Of a stretch of DNA of 64,000 nt, positions 33,913 to 42,348 are shown in pieces. Source of the stretch: Candidatus Sumerlaeia bacterium (GTDB lineage: Bacteria; Sumerlaeota; Sumerlaeia; JADFCW01). Position 1 is the first letter of the stretch, and every line of letters begins with the position of its first letter. Position numbers and translations under genes: made by a program. The stretch spans positions 1-64,000 of the forward strand of contig JAOAGV010000003.1 in assembly GCA_026415575.1 (NCBI GenBank), written 5' to 3'. The notes under the pieces were generated by a model. It had not been told where the DNA came from and did not search any database. It was given only the letters and a program-made list of their open reading frames with translations.

Positions 33913-35546
33913 AGGTCATCGTTCTGGGTCTGGACGGGGCGACGCTGGAGCAGATTCTGCCGGCTGTTGCGCGCGGCGACCTGCCTGCGTTTGCACGCCT
34001 GATGCGCGAGGGCGCGTGGGAAACACTCCGCTCGACCCTGCCGGCGGAAAGCCCCGCGGCGTGGACAACCTTCGCCACCGGCGTCGGGCCCGGCCGCCAT
34101 GGCATCTACGGGTTTATGCTGCGGCGGGCGGGCAGCTATGAATACGACATCGGCACGTCGCACCATGTCCGCGTGCCGACGCTGTGGGACATTGCCGGGG
34201 CCAACGGCCTTCGCGTCGGCGTCATCCATGTGCCGTTCACCTATCCCCCGCGGCCAGTGCGCGGATTTCTGGTTGCCGGTATGATGGCACCCGACACGCG
34301 GTCGAAATTCACCTGGCCGCCGGACCTGCGCGCGGCGCTCCTGCGCGCCGTGCCGAACTACCGCGTCAGCCACGGGCTGGGGCGGTCGCGCGGGGCGGAT
34401 CCGCGCGCGGTGCTGGCCCGCGACTTTTCCGACACCATCGCCGCCCGCGAGCGCGCCATGCGCTGGCTGGATGAGCGCTATCGTCCGGATTTGCTGATCT
34501 GTGTGTTCACCGTGCTGGACCGGCTTCAACATTTTCTCTGGGCCGACATGGACGCGGGCCATCCGGCGCATTCGCCGTCGGCTCCGCCCGAATACCGCGC
34601 GGCCATTGCGGCGGCCTATCGGCAGTTGGACGGCGTGATTGCGCGAACGCTCAATGCGGCGAACAGCGAGACACTTCTTGTGGTGCTTTCCGACCATGGA
34701 TTTCAAGCCGTCGCCCGGACGTTCTTTGTTAACAGGTATCTGGTTGAGCGCGGCTATCTGGCCTTGACCGGCGAAAGGGGCGAGCCGGCCGGCTGGGCGC
34801 ATCGGGCGGCGCGCATGACCCGGCGCCTTTTGGCGCGCCTGCCCGGCGGGTTGGTGCCGGCCGAGCGGCTGCGCGCGCGGCACCTGATCTCGGCCGCGTT
34901 TGTCCGCGCCATTGACTGGCCGCGGACTCGTGCATGGTTTGGCCTCGACCGCGTGCTGTGGATCAACGTCGCGGGGCGCGATCCGGCGGGATGCGTGCGG
35001 CCCGGCGCCGACTACGAAGCGCTGCGCGCGCAACTGATCGCCGAACTGGAATCACTTCGGGACCCGGAAACAGGCTACCGTGTGGCGGCCAAAGTCCATC
35101 GCGGCGAAGAGGCGTTTGCCGGAGGCGGCCTGAGCGTTGTTCCGGATTTGCTCATCGAGCCGGCGCGCGACACTGCTGATCCTTCCGGCCGCTATGTGCT
35201 CTCGGAGCGGCTTGGAGCGGCGGGCGTTTGCGGTTTTGTCGGCCCGAGCGCGCCCGTCAGTGGCTATCACACGCCGGAGGGAGTTTTGTTTTTGTGGGGC
35301 AAAGGGGTCGCTGCCGGCGGGCGACTAACCGGCGCCTCGATTGCCGACGTTGCGCCGACCATTCTCGCCGCCTTCGGTATCTCGCCGCCTTCCGCACTGG
35401 ACGGCAAGCCGCTCCTCGGCGGAAAACGGACCGATGCTGCGAGCGGTCCGCAACCGCCCGTCGCCCCCCCTGCAGATGCCGCATGGACGGAGTCGGAACG
35501 CGCGGCCGCTGAACAACAACTCAAAGACTTGGGGTATCTGGATTGA
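33909..35546 (+). CDS. Alkaline-phosphatase-superfamily phosphohydrolase, paralogue 1
   Basis: The 545-residue protein belongs to the PF01663/COG3379-type group (predicted phosphohydrolase or phosphomutase). It starts directly at the first core strand (VIVLGLDGATLEQ), with no signal peptide, so it should be cytosolic. Metal-site residues are seen as LGLDG, the Thr nucleophile AAWTTFATG, VLDRLQHFLW, LSDHGF and a late GYHTPEGVLF. The tail AEQQLKDLGYLD is shared with paralogues 2-4. It is coupled to the upstream membrane protein (ATGA) and to the GT2 (TTGA). Substrate unknown; a role in glycan or lipid-linked intermediate processing is inferred from context. Confidence 0.85.
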   Translation: MKVIVLGLDGATLEQILPAVARGDLPAFARLMREGAWETLRSTLPAESPAAWTTFATGVGPGRHGIYGFMLRRAGSYEYDIGTSHHVRVPTLWDIAGANGLRVGVIHVPFTYPPRPVRGFLVAGMMAPDTRSKFTWPPDLRAALLRAVPNYRVSHGLGRSRGADPRAVLARDFSDTIAARERAMRWLDERYRPDLLICVFTVLDRLQHFLWADMDAGHPAHSPSAPPEYRAAIAAAYRQLDGVIARTLNAANSETLLVVLSDHGFQAVARTFFVNRYLVERGYLALTGERGEPAGWAHRAARMTRRLLARLPGGLVPAERLRARHLISAAFVRAIDWPRTRAWFGLDRVLWINVAGRDPAGCVRPGADYEALRAQLIAELESLRDPETGYRVAAKVHRGEEAFAGGGLSVVPDLLIEPARDTADPSGRYVLSERLGAAGVCGFVGPSAPVSGYHTPEGVLFLWGKGVAAGGRLTGASIADVAPTILAAFGISPPSALDGKPLLGGKRTDAASGPQPPVAPPADAAWTESERAAAEQQLKDLGYLD

Positions 35547-36457
35547 ACGACACGACCTCTGGCGACATTCTTCTGACGGTCTCGATCGCTACGTGGAACA
35601 ACTGCGGGCAGGTGAGGGAATGTTTGCGTTCTGTGGCGGAGGGTTTGCGGGGCGTTCGCGCCGAAATTGTGGTGGTGGACAATGCATCAAATGACGGCAC
35701 TGCGGCGATGATCCGCGAGCAGTTCCCGCAGGCAGCCGTTCTGCGCAACGAGCGGCCTTTGGGTTTTTCGGCCAACCACAATCAGGTGCTGCGCGGTGCG
35801 CGCAGCCGCCATGTCCTGTTGCTCAACGATGACACGGTGGTCGTGGGCGATGCGCTGAAGCAGGCGCTGGACTTTCTCGAATCGCACCCCGTCGCCGGCG
35901 CTGTCGGGTGCACGTTGCTCAAACCTGACGGCGCACCCGAGGCCATTGCCCAATGTGTTCCGCGGCCGCTGGACCCGCTGTTTCCGCATTTGCGGCGAAA
36001 GGTGAGCGCGAAAGAGGATGCGGCACGCGGGGACGGGGCCGTCGAGGTCGAACGTTGGAGCGGCGCCTGCCTGATGATCCGGCGGGAGGTGCTTGACCGC
36101 GTCGGTCTGCTCGACGAGCGCTTCGATCCGGCCTATGGCGAAGACACCGACTTGTGTCATCGAATCCGGCAGGCGGGCTGGCGAATTTACCGGCTGCCGG
36201 GGGCGCGCGTGATCCACCACCGCGGGCAGACGGCGCGGCGCGAGTTTTCCGATCAGGCGTTCCGGTTGCAGCGGGCGCGGATTCTGTGGTATCGCAAGCA
36301 CCGGAGCCGCGCGACGCTGGCGCTCTATCGGGCGGTGGCGTCTGTGGCGATTGTCTGGGAAATGGTAGGCTGTGCCGTGCAGTGGCCGTTCCGACGCACC
36401 CGGGTCCGCACACGCATGAAACGCCTGTGGGAACGGCTGCGCGCGGTTTTTCTTTGA
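35543..36457 (+). CDS. Glycosyltransferase family 2, rhamnosyltransferase-like
   Basis: The 304-residue GT-A enzyme has VSIATWNNCGQVRECLRS, EIVVVDNASNDGTA, LLLNDDTVVVGDA and GEDTDLCHRIRQAGWRIYRL, the WbbL-like arrangement for O-antigen or exopolysaccharide sugars. The start is a TTG at 35543 that overlaps the stop of paralogue 1 (TTGA), so translation is probably coupled. A hydrophobic stretch lies near the C-terminus (VASVAIVWEMVGCAV). Donor and acceptor unknown. Confidence 0.87.
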   Translation: MNDTTSGDILLTVSIATWNNCGQVRECLRSVAEGLRGVRAEIVVVDNASNDGTAAMIREQFPQAAVLRNERPLGFSANHNQVLRGARSRHVLLLNDDTVVVGDALKQALDFLESHPVAGAVGCTLLKPDGAPEAIAQCVPRPLDPLFPHLRRKVSAKEDAARGDGAVEVERWSGACLMIRREVLDRVGLLDERFDPAYGEDTDLCHRIRQAGWRIYRLPGARVIHHRGQTARREFSDQAFRLQRARILWYRKHRSRATLALYRAVASVAIVWEMVGCAVQWPFRRTRVRTRMKRLWERLRAVFL

Positions 36458-36522
36458 ATCCGGCGGACAAGGTTGCCAACCTATCGGTCGGTCGGCTTCG
36501 GGACTGAGCAGGGGGTTTGGGC

Positions 36523-37338
36523 ATGTCTTCTTTTTCCGAGCGTTACGGCCCGTGGGCGCTGATTACCGGCGCGTCGTCGGGGATTGGAGCGGAGTTTGCG
36601 CGCCGGCTGGCCGCGCGCGGTCTCAATGTGCTCTTGGCGGCGCGCCGCAAGGAACGGCTCGACGCGCTGGCGGAGGAACTGAAAGCCGGTGGTGTGGAAG
36701 CGCGCTCGGTCGAGGCGGATCTGTCCCGTGCCGATTTTCTGCCGACCCTTTTGGCCGCGGCCGACGGTCTCGAAGTCGGTCTGCTGGTCAACAATGCGGG
36801 CTTCGGCACCAGCGGCGAGTTTCTTGCCAACCCGCTGGAGCGCGAACTGGCCATGCTGGACGTGAATTGCCGCGCGCCGCTGGCTCTGGCTCACGAATTC
36901 GGCCGCGCAATGGTTGCGCGCCGCCGCGGCGGCATCATTTTTGTCGCTTCGATCATGGCGCATTTGTCCGCACCCTACTGGACGGGCTATGCAGCCACGA
37001 AGGCGCACAATCTGCTTATGGCCGAAGGCTTGTGGTATGAAATGAAACAGCGGGGCGTGGATGTGCTGGCGCTGTGTCCGGGTGCCACCGACACGGAATT
37101 CAAGGATGTGGCCGGCATTCGGGCGCGCTATCCGCAAATGCCCGTCGGGCCGGTTGTGGCAGCGGCGCTGCAGGCGCTGGGCCGAAAGCCGTCGGTCATC
37201 GCGGGGTTTCAAAACCGCGCTGCCTATCTGCTCCTGAAACTTCTCCCGCGCCGGCTGGCGACAATGGCGTGGGGCATGATTGCACGAAAGTGGGTCAAGC
37301 CGCCCGACGCGACCGATGCGCCAAGGAGCCGCCCATGA
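36523..37338 (+). CDS. Short-chain dehydrogenase/reductase, DltE-like classical SDR
   Basis: The 271-residue NAD(P)-dependent oxidoreductase shows the cofactor motif ITGASSGIGAEFARRLA, LVNNAGFG, the catalytic Ser of FVASIMAHLSA and the Tyr-Lys of YWTGYAATKAH. AARRKERL after the second strand suggests NADP preference. It lies between the GT2 and paralogue 2, with its stop overlapping the next start (ATGA at 37335). The ATG at 36523 is taken; a TTG lies two codons upstream. It may reduce a sugar or acyl intermediate of the cluster's product. Confidence 0.87.
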   Translation: MSSFSERYGPWALITGASSGIGAEFARRLAARGLNVLLAARRKERLDALAEELKAGGVEARSVEADLSRADFLPTLLAAADGLEVGLLVNNAGFGTSGEFLANPLERELAMLDVNCRAPLALAHEFGRAMVARRRGGIIFVASIMAHLSAPYWTGYAATKAHNLLMAEGLWYEMKQRGVDVLALCPGATDTEFKDVAGIRARYPQMPVGPVVAAALQALGRKPSVIAGFQNRAAYLLLKLLPRRLATMAWGMIARKWVKPPDATDAPRSRP

Positions 37339-39095
37339 CGGAGTCGCGCGACCAGCGTCGCCTGCTCGTCATCGGCATAGACGGCGGAACGTTTGATCTG
37401 CTCGACCCGCTGATGCGCAGGGGCGTAATGCCCAATCTGGCGGCGGTGGTGGCGCGCGGGTTTCGGGCTACGCTGCGTTCGACCATCCCGCCCAATTCCG
37501 CTGCGGCATGGGCGACGTTTGTTACGGGCAAAAATCCCGGCCGGCACGGTGTGCTGCGCTTTCAGGCCACACGCCCGACCGCCGAGGCAGGCCGCGAGTT
37601 TCGTCCCGGCGCCTACACCCTTTTGTCGTCTGAAAGCATCGCCGGCCCGCGCATCTGGGACATTCTTGGACATGCGGGCCGCCGCGTCGCCGTCATCAAC
37701 GTCCCCATGACGTATCCGCCGCGTCCGCTCAACGGCGTTATGATCACCGGGCTTCTCACGCCGCCGGAGGCGCGCGACTTCACTTGGCCGCCCGAACTGG
37801 CCGACTCGCTGCCCGGCTATCAGATCGAGCAGCCGCTGGCCGCCATGGGCTTCAGCGCTGAGGCGGACCGCGAACTGGTTCGCGCCTCGCTTGACATTCT
37901 CCGAATTCAAGGTGAAACCGCGCTGCGGCTGCTCCGGCAGGAACCATGGGACTTCTTCTTCGTCTGCTTCACCGGAACCGACCGCCTTCAGCACCGCCTG
38001 TGGGGGTATTTGGAAGAGCTGATGGAAGAAAGGAAAGGAGACACCGGGAAGAAGCAGAATCGGTCCGACTTGTCCGATTCGTCTGACTTGTCTGACTGGT
38101 CCCCCCTGCATGATCCGTCCGACTTGCCCGACTCAAAGTACTTTCTTCGCCGCCTTGAACACTACTATCGCCTCTTGGACGAGGCCATTGGCCGGTTGCT
38201 GGCGGCGGCGGGCGGAACAGTCAACTGCCTGATTCTTTCCGACCACGGCTTTGGTCCCGCGCCCGAACGGGCGGTCTATCGCCGCGTGCTGGCGCGATAT
38301 CTTGGGCTGGAAGCCGGCGAGGGCGTTGGCGGGTTTCACTCTGTGCGCGCTTGGCTCGAGCGGCGCGGCATACTCGACGGCGACCGGCTGCGGCGGCTTC
38401 TGGCCGGAACGCCGCTTCGCCGCCTGCTGTCCCGCCTGTCGCGGTTTGCCGTGCGCAAAGAGCACGAGGCGTGGCGTTCGAGCCGCGCCTATCTTGTTGT
38501 CCTGCACAAGTATATTGGCGGTGTGGGAATCAATCTTCCACCAGACTCACCCGACTATGCCCCGCTGTGCCAGTCGCTGATCGAACGTCTGAAGGCGGTG
38601 TGCGATCCGGATACGGGCGACCCGATCGTCACGGAGGTGTGGCGGCGCGAGGAGATTTATCGCGGCCCGCGCGTTCCCGTCTGTCCTGACATTATTTTCC
38701 GGTTGGATTTGCGCTACGGTCTTTCGCACGGCGACTCGCCCGGCGGGCGTCTGGTGCAGCCCAAAACCTTCCGCAGTCGAGGCATCCATCGCGACGAAGG
38801 CATCCTGCTGGCCGCCGGACCCGACATCGTTCATGGTGTCGGCGGGAAGGCCCCTGCCATCGCCGACGTGACTGCGACGGCCCTGTATTTGCTCGATGCC
38901 GCGATTCCGTCCGATATGGACGGCACGGTGGTGGCCGATGCGATTTCGCCCGCTTATCGCGCCGAACATCCCGTGCGGATTGAACCGGCGTCCGAAGAAC
39001 CTGTTTCGCCCGACATGGCCGGAGCACGCTGGCGGTCGGCGCGCGACGAAGACGCCGTAGCCGAGCAACTGCGCGACCTCGGCTACTTGGATTAG
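37335..39095 (+). CDS. Alkaline-phosphatase-superfamily phosphohydrolase, paralogue 2, with repeat insertion
   Basis: The 586-residue cytosolic member shows VIGIDGGTFDLLDP, the Thr nucleophile AAWATFVTG, GTDRLQHRLWGY, LSDHGFGP and a late RGIHRDEGILLAAG. It ends AEQLRDLGYLD. About residues 243-267 (38064-38135) are encoded by a period-9 DNA repeat that gives Ser-Asp-rich SDLSDSSDLSD. This lies between the DRLQH metal motif and the helix FLRRLEHYYRLL, a position where the other paralogues have an ordinary loop. The repeat is in frame and leaves all catalytic motifs intact. AAGGAG precedes the ATG, which overlaps the SDR stop. Confidence 0.85.
   Translation: MTESRDQRRLLVIGIDGGTFDLLDPLMRRGVMPNLAAVVARGFRATLRSTIPPNSAAAWATFVTGKNPGRHGVLRFQATRPTAEAGREFRPGAYTLLSSESIAGPRIWDILGHAGRRVAVINVPMTYPPRPLNGVMITGLLTPPEARDFTWPPELADSLPGYQIEQPLAAMGFSAEADRELVRASLDILRIQGETALRLLRQEPWDFFFVCFTGTDRLQHRLWGYLEELMEERKGDTGKKQNRSDLSDSSDLSDWSPLHDPSDLPDSKYFLRRLEHYYRLLDEAIGRLLAAAGGTVNCLILSDHGFGPAPERAVYRRVLARYLGLEAGEGVGGFHSVRAWLERRGILDGDRLRRLLAGTPLRRLLSRLSRFAVRKEHEAWRSSRAYLVVLHKYIGGVGINLPPDSPDYAPLCQSLIERLKAVCDPDTGDPIVTEVWRREEIYRGPRVPVCPDIIFRLDLRYGLSHGDSPGGRLVQPKTFRSRGIHRDEGILLAAGPDIVHGVGGKAPAIADVTATALYLLDAAIPSDMDGTVVADAISPAYRAEHPVRIEPASEEPVSPDMAGARWRSARDEDAVAEQLRDLGYLD
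38064..38135 (+). repeat. Period-9 tandem repeat inside a coding sequence
   Basis: Units TCCGACTTG, TCCGATTCG, TCTGACTTG and TCTGACTGG run from 38064 to 38099, followed after a 18-bp break by TCCGACTTG and CCCGACTCA (38118-38135). In the reading frame they encode Ser-Asp-Leu type triplets. The complement matches the intergenic units TCGGACNNN only loosely by register, but the period and the GAC core are shared. Confidence 0.7.
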
Positions 39096-39125
39096 CCGCA
39101 AGCGATGAATGCGGAATGAAGAAAG

Positions 39126-40769
39126 ATGCATAACGAAAGCGGCGAACGCAGGCGGGTGCTGATGATCGGGCTCGACGGCGCCACGTGGGACGTTATCCGT
39201 CCGATGATTGCCGCAGGCCGGCTACCGACGCTGTCGCGCCTTGTGCGCGAAGGCGTCTCGGGCGTCCTGCGTTCAACCATGCCGCCGCTGAGTCCCGTGG
39301 CGTGGTCATCGTTTCTGACGGGTGTGAATCCCGGCCGACACGGCGTATTCGGTTTCGAAGAACCGGTCGAGGGGACGTATGATTTTCATCCGGTGACCTC
39401 GCGTCCTGCCGGCCGCCGCTCGCTGTGGCGAATCGTGAGCGATCACGGGCGGCGCGTCGTCGCGCTCGACATCCCGTTTTCCTGGCCGCCTGAGCCGGTC
39501 AACGGCTGTCTGGTGGCCGGATTCGGCGCGCCGGTGGGCGAAGGTGTCGAGTTCACTCATCCGCCGGCGTTGCGGCGCGCCCTTGAAAAGCGGTTCGGCG
39601 AATTCCGCGTTGCGGTTCCCAACATCAAGGCCGCACCGCCGCGCGAGGCCGTCTTCCGGCGCTGGGACCGCATTCTTGACAATCGCGCCCGTGTTGCCGA
39701 TGCGCTGATTGCCGAAGAAGATTGGGACGTCTTTATGATCGTCCTCGGCGTGACCGATCACATTCAGCACGGCGCATGGACCTGCTTCGAGCCGCTGCAC
39801 CCCGACTGGCGCTTGCCGGAGGCCGGGCAGGTCCGCGAGGCGCTCTTCCGCTACTACGCGCGCGCGGATGAATGGGTCGAACGGCTCATCGAGCGCGCCG
39901 GCCCCTCGATTCATGTCCTCGTTCTTTCCGATCATGGCTTCGGCACAACGCAGCGGGGGGATCTCACGCGGCAAGTGCTGATCGAACACGGCTGGCTGCG
40001 TTACCGCCCGTGGCCGCTGCTTTCGGGCCGACGTGCCATGGACTGGCTGCATCGCGCGTATCATGCCTCGCCATGGCTCAAGCGCCTGCTGCATCGCCGG
40101 CGCGCCGGGCGCCGTTGGCTCAAGCAGGCGGTTGCGCGGGCAATTGACTGGCCACAAACGCGGGCGTTTCCGGCGGCCATGGGCTGGCAGGTGTATATCC
40201 ACCGGTGCGGTGCTTTCCCGCACGGCTGTGTGGAGTCGGACGGCGACTATGCGCTGCTTTGCTCGCAGATTCGGGAAGCGATCGAGCACTGTCCGGCGGA
40301 CGGATTACCGCAAAGGCCGATTCGGCGCGTCTGGCATCGCGACGAGATTTATCGCGGCGAGGCCGCAGCCCGTGCACCCGATCTCTTTGTTGAATATCAG
40401 AACCTGCATACGCCAGGCAGCGGGACAACTCCGCCTCTCCCGTTGGGCGCCGTGCGCGACCTTGTCGGAAGCCACACGCTGGACGGCATCTTGATCGCGT
40501 GGGGCCCCGACATTGCCCACGCCAGTCTCGACGGCGCGCACATCGAGGATGTGATGCCCACTGCCCTGCACCTGATGGGTCTGCCCGTGCCCGACGATCT
40601 CGACGGCAGAGTTCTCGAACGCGCATTGCGGCCGGAATCGCTCCAACGGCGGCCTGTTTGCTATGAATCAGGCACAGGAGATGTCGTGTCCTCCACGGCT
40701 GCATCCCTTGCCGCCGACGCGGCCGAGTCGGTCAGAGAGCAGCTGCGGAATTTGGGCTATTTGGATTAG
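39126..40769 (+). CDS. Alkaline-phosphatase-superfamily phosphohydrolase, paralogue 3
   Basis: The 547-residue cytosolic member shows VLMIGLDGATWDVI, a Ser in the nucleophile place (VAWSSFLTG), GVTDHIQHGAW, LSDHGFGT and GSHTLDGILIAWG. It ends REQLRNLGYLD. A basic helical region (WLKRLLHRRRAGRRWLKQ) near the middle might touch membrane or nucleic acid. Ser for Thr as nucleophile, as in classical alkaline phosphatase, separates paralogues 3 and 4 from 1 and 2. It lies 30 bp after paralogue 2. Confidence 0.85.
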   Translation: MHNESGERRRVLMIGLDGATWDVIRPMIAAGRLPTLSRLVREGVSGVLRSTMPPLSPVAWSSFLTGVNPGRHGVFGFEEPVEGTYDFHPVTSRPAGRRSLWRIVSDHGRRVVALDIPFSWPPEPVNGCLVAGFGAPVGEGVEFTHPPALRRALEKRFGEFRVAVPNIKAAPPREAVFRRWDRILDNRARVADALIAEEDWDVFMIVLGVTDHIQHGAWTCFEPLHPDWRLPEAGQVREALFRYYARADEWVERLIERAGPSIHVLVLSDHGFGTTQRGDLTRQVLIEHGWLRYRPWPLLSGRRAMDWLHRAYHASPWLKRLLHRRRAGRRWLKQAVARAIDWPQTRAFPAAMGWQVYIHRCGAFPHGCVESDGDYALLCSQIREAIEHCPADGLPQRPIRRVWHRDEIYRGEAAARAPDLFVEYQNLHTPGSGTTPPLPLGAVRDLVGSHTLDGILIAWGPDIAHASLDGAHIEDVMPTALHLMGLPVPDDLDGRVLERALRPESLQRRPVCYESGTGDVVSSTAASLAADAAESVREQLRNLGYLD

Positions 40770-40772
40770 TCG

Positions 40773-40800
40773 AAATGATGAATGCGGAATGATGAATGAG
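40773..40800. repeat. 14-bp direct duplication at a start codon
   Basis: AATGATGAATGCGG is followed directly by AATGATGAATGAGG between paralogues 3 and 4. A related piece (GATGAATGCGGAATGAAG) precedes paralogue 3 near 39105-39122. The candidate ATGs of paralogue 4 (40789, 40792) lie inside the duplication, so its exact N-terminus is uncertain. Confidence 0.6.
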
Positions 40801-42345
40801 GCATTAGGCAGGAAAAGCGGCGAACGAAAGCGCGTTCTGGTTGTCGGTCTCGACGGCGCGGCGTGGGAGATTCTCCGGCCGATGGCCGACGAAGGACGCC
40901 TGCCATGCCTTGCCGCCCTGATGAGATGCTCGGCGTGTTGCGAATTACGCTCGACCGCGCCGCCGCTCACGCCGCCCGCTTGGTCGTCGTTTGCCACGGG
41001 TGTGGCGCCGGAAGAACATGGCGTTTTCGGTTTCAACTATCCCGACCCCCACGACTACTCACTGCGTCTGACCAGCGCGGCCGATTTACTGCGGCCGACG
41101 CTGTGGCAGCACCTCAGCAGCGCCGGCCTGCGTGTTCTGCTTCTCGACGTGCCGTTCACGTTTCCGCCGCAATCCGTCCACGGCTTCATGGTAAGCGGTT
41201 TCCCCACGCCGGCGGCCGGTTGTTTCACTCATCCATCTGATTTGGCCAACCGCTTCGATTGCGACGGCTTCGCTTGCGAGCGCCATCCCGCCGAGCCGCC
41301 CGACCCGGCTTCGGCCGGTTTTCTGGCGTGGCTCGACCGCTTCCTCGATGCGCGGCTGGCTCTTTTCCGAAAGCTTTCGGCGGCCGCGCCGTGGGACTTT
41401 GCCATGGTCGGCACGATGGCCCTCGATTGGGCGCAGCATGCATTGTGGAAATACTACGACCCGCGTTTTGTGTTTGCCTCCGAGCCGGAGGCCGCCGGAC
41501 ATCGCGAAACTTTGCGCGAAGTGTATCGCCGCGTGGACCGCTGGATTGGCGATTTGATCGGGAGCGCAAGCGGCGAGCCGAATGTCGTCGTGCTGTCCGA
41601 CCACGGCTTCGGCACGACCTATCACCATGACTGGATATGCGAGGCGCTTACGCAGGCCGGCTTGCTGCATTGGAGGTCGGGCGCGGGTGCGGTGCGGCGG
41701 CTGAGCCGGCGAATGCTGCAAATCGCGCGCTCCTCGCCGCATCTTCAACGTTGGGGCAAACGCCTGTTGGGCGAAACGCGGAGGGCGCGGACATGGGCGC
41801 GCACCGCGCGCGCCTACGACGCCATTGATTGGGAGCGGACACGGGTCTTCCCTGCGGGCGATTACCACCTTAATTTGTATGTTCACACGAAGGCACGGTT
41901 TGCGCGCGGGATGGTGGGCGCCGGAAGAGACTACGCACGGGTGTTGGAGGACGCAAAAAATGCAGTGCTGGAGTTTTGTCCGCCGGGCCACCGCTTGAAA
42001 CTCGCCCGGTCGGTTTCCTGCCCGGCGTGGCCCGCGGAAGAACGTGCGATTCGCCTGCGTCCGGACCTCATTGTCGAGCTGTCGGTGTTTCCGCCGTCGG
42101 CCGCGGCGTCCGTCGGGCAAATGGCCGGTTTGTGCGGTTTTCATGTTCCGTCAGGCGTTTTGATTTCTCCGTTGGAACAGCCGGCGCGAGCTGACATCTG
42201 CGGTGTTGCCCGGACAATTCTCGACTATTTTGGTGTTCCCCCGGCCGCCGGTTCCCAATCCACCCCTCCCGGACGTCCGGAATTCAGCGCCGCCGAAACC
42301 GCCGCCATGCTTGATTCGTTGCGCCGTCTCGGCTATATGGATTGA
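40792..42345 (+). CDS. Alkaline-phosphatase-superfamily phosphohydrolase, paralogue 4
   Basis: The 517-residue cytosolic member shows VLVVGLDGAAWEIL, the Ser nucleophile site PAWSSFATG, TMALDWAQHALWKYYD, LSDHGFGT and a late CGFHVPSGVL. It ends LDSLRRLGYMD. Loop lengths differ from the other three, so it is a diverged paralogue and not a recent copy. It is followed after 3 bp by the glycosyltransferase, so it is probably in the same transcript. The start is uncertain because of a repeat (see 40773-40800). Confidence 0.84.
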   Translation: MNEALGRKSGERKRVLVVGLDGAAWEILRPMADEGRLPCLAALMRCSACCELRSTAPPLTPPAWSSFATGVAPEEHGVFGFNYPDPHDYSLRLTSAADLLRPTLWQHLSSAGLRVLLLDVPFTFPPQSVHGFMVSGFPTPAAGCFTHPSDLANRFDCDGFACERHPAEPPDPASAGFLAWLDRFLDARLALFRKLSAAAPWDFAMVGTMALDWAQHALWKYYDPRFVFASEPEAAGHRETLREVYRRVDRWIGDLIGSASGEPNVVVLSDHGFGTTYHHDWICEALTQAGLLHWRSGAGAVRRLSRRMLQIARSSPHLQRWGKRLLGETRRARTWARTARAYDAIDWERTRVFPAGDYHLNLYVHTKARFARGMVGAGRDYARVLEDAKNAVLEFCPPGHRLKLARSVSCPAWPAEERAIRLRPDLIVELSVFPPSAAASVGQMAGLCGFHVPSGVLISPLEQPARADICGVARTILDYFGVPPAAGSQSTPPGRPEFSAAETAAMLDSLRRLGYMD

Positions 42346-42348
42346 GCC

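Noticed and set aside
33909-42345. LGY(L/M)D tail as a secretion signal
   Set aside because: All four proteins lack signal peptides, and similar ends occur in related cytosolic AP-family proteins.
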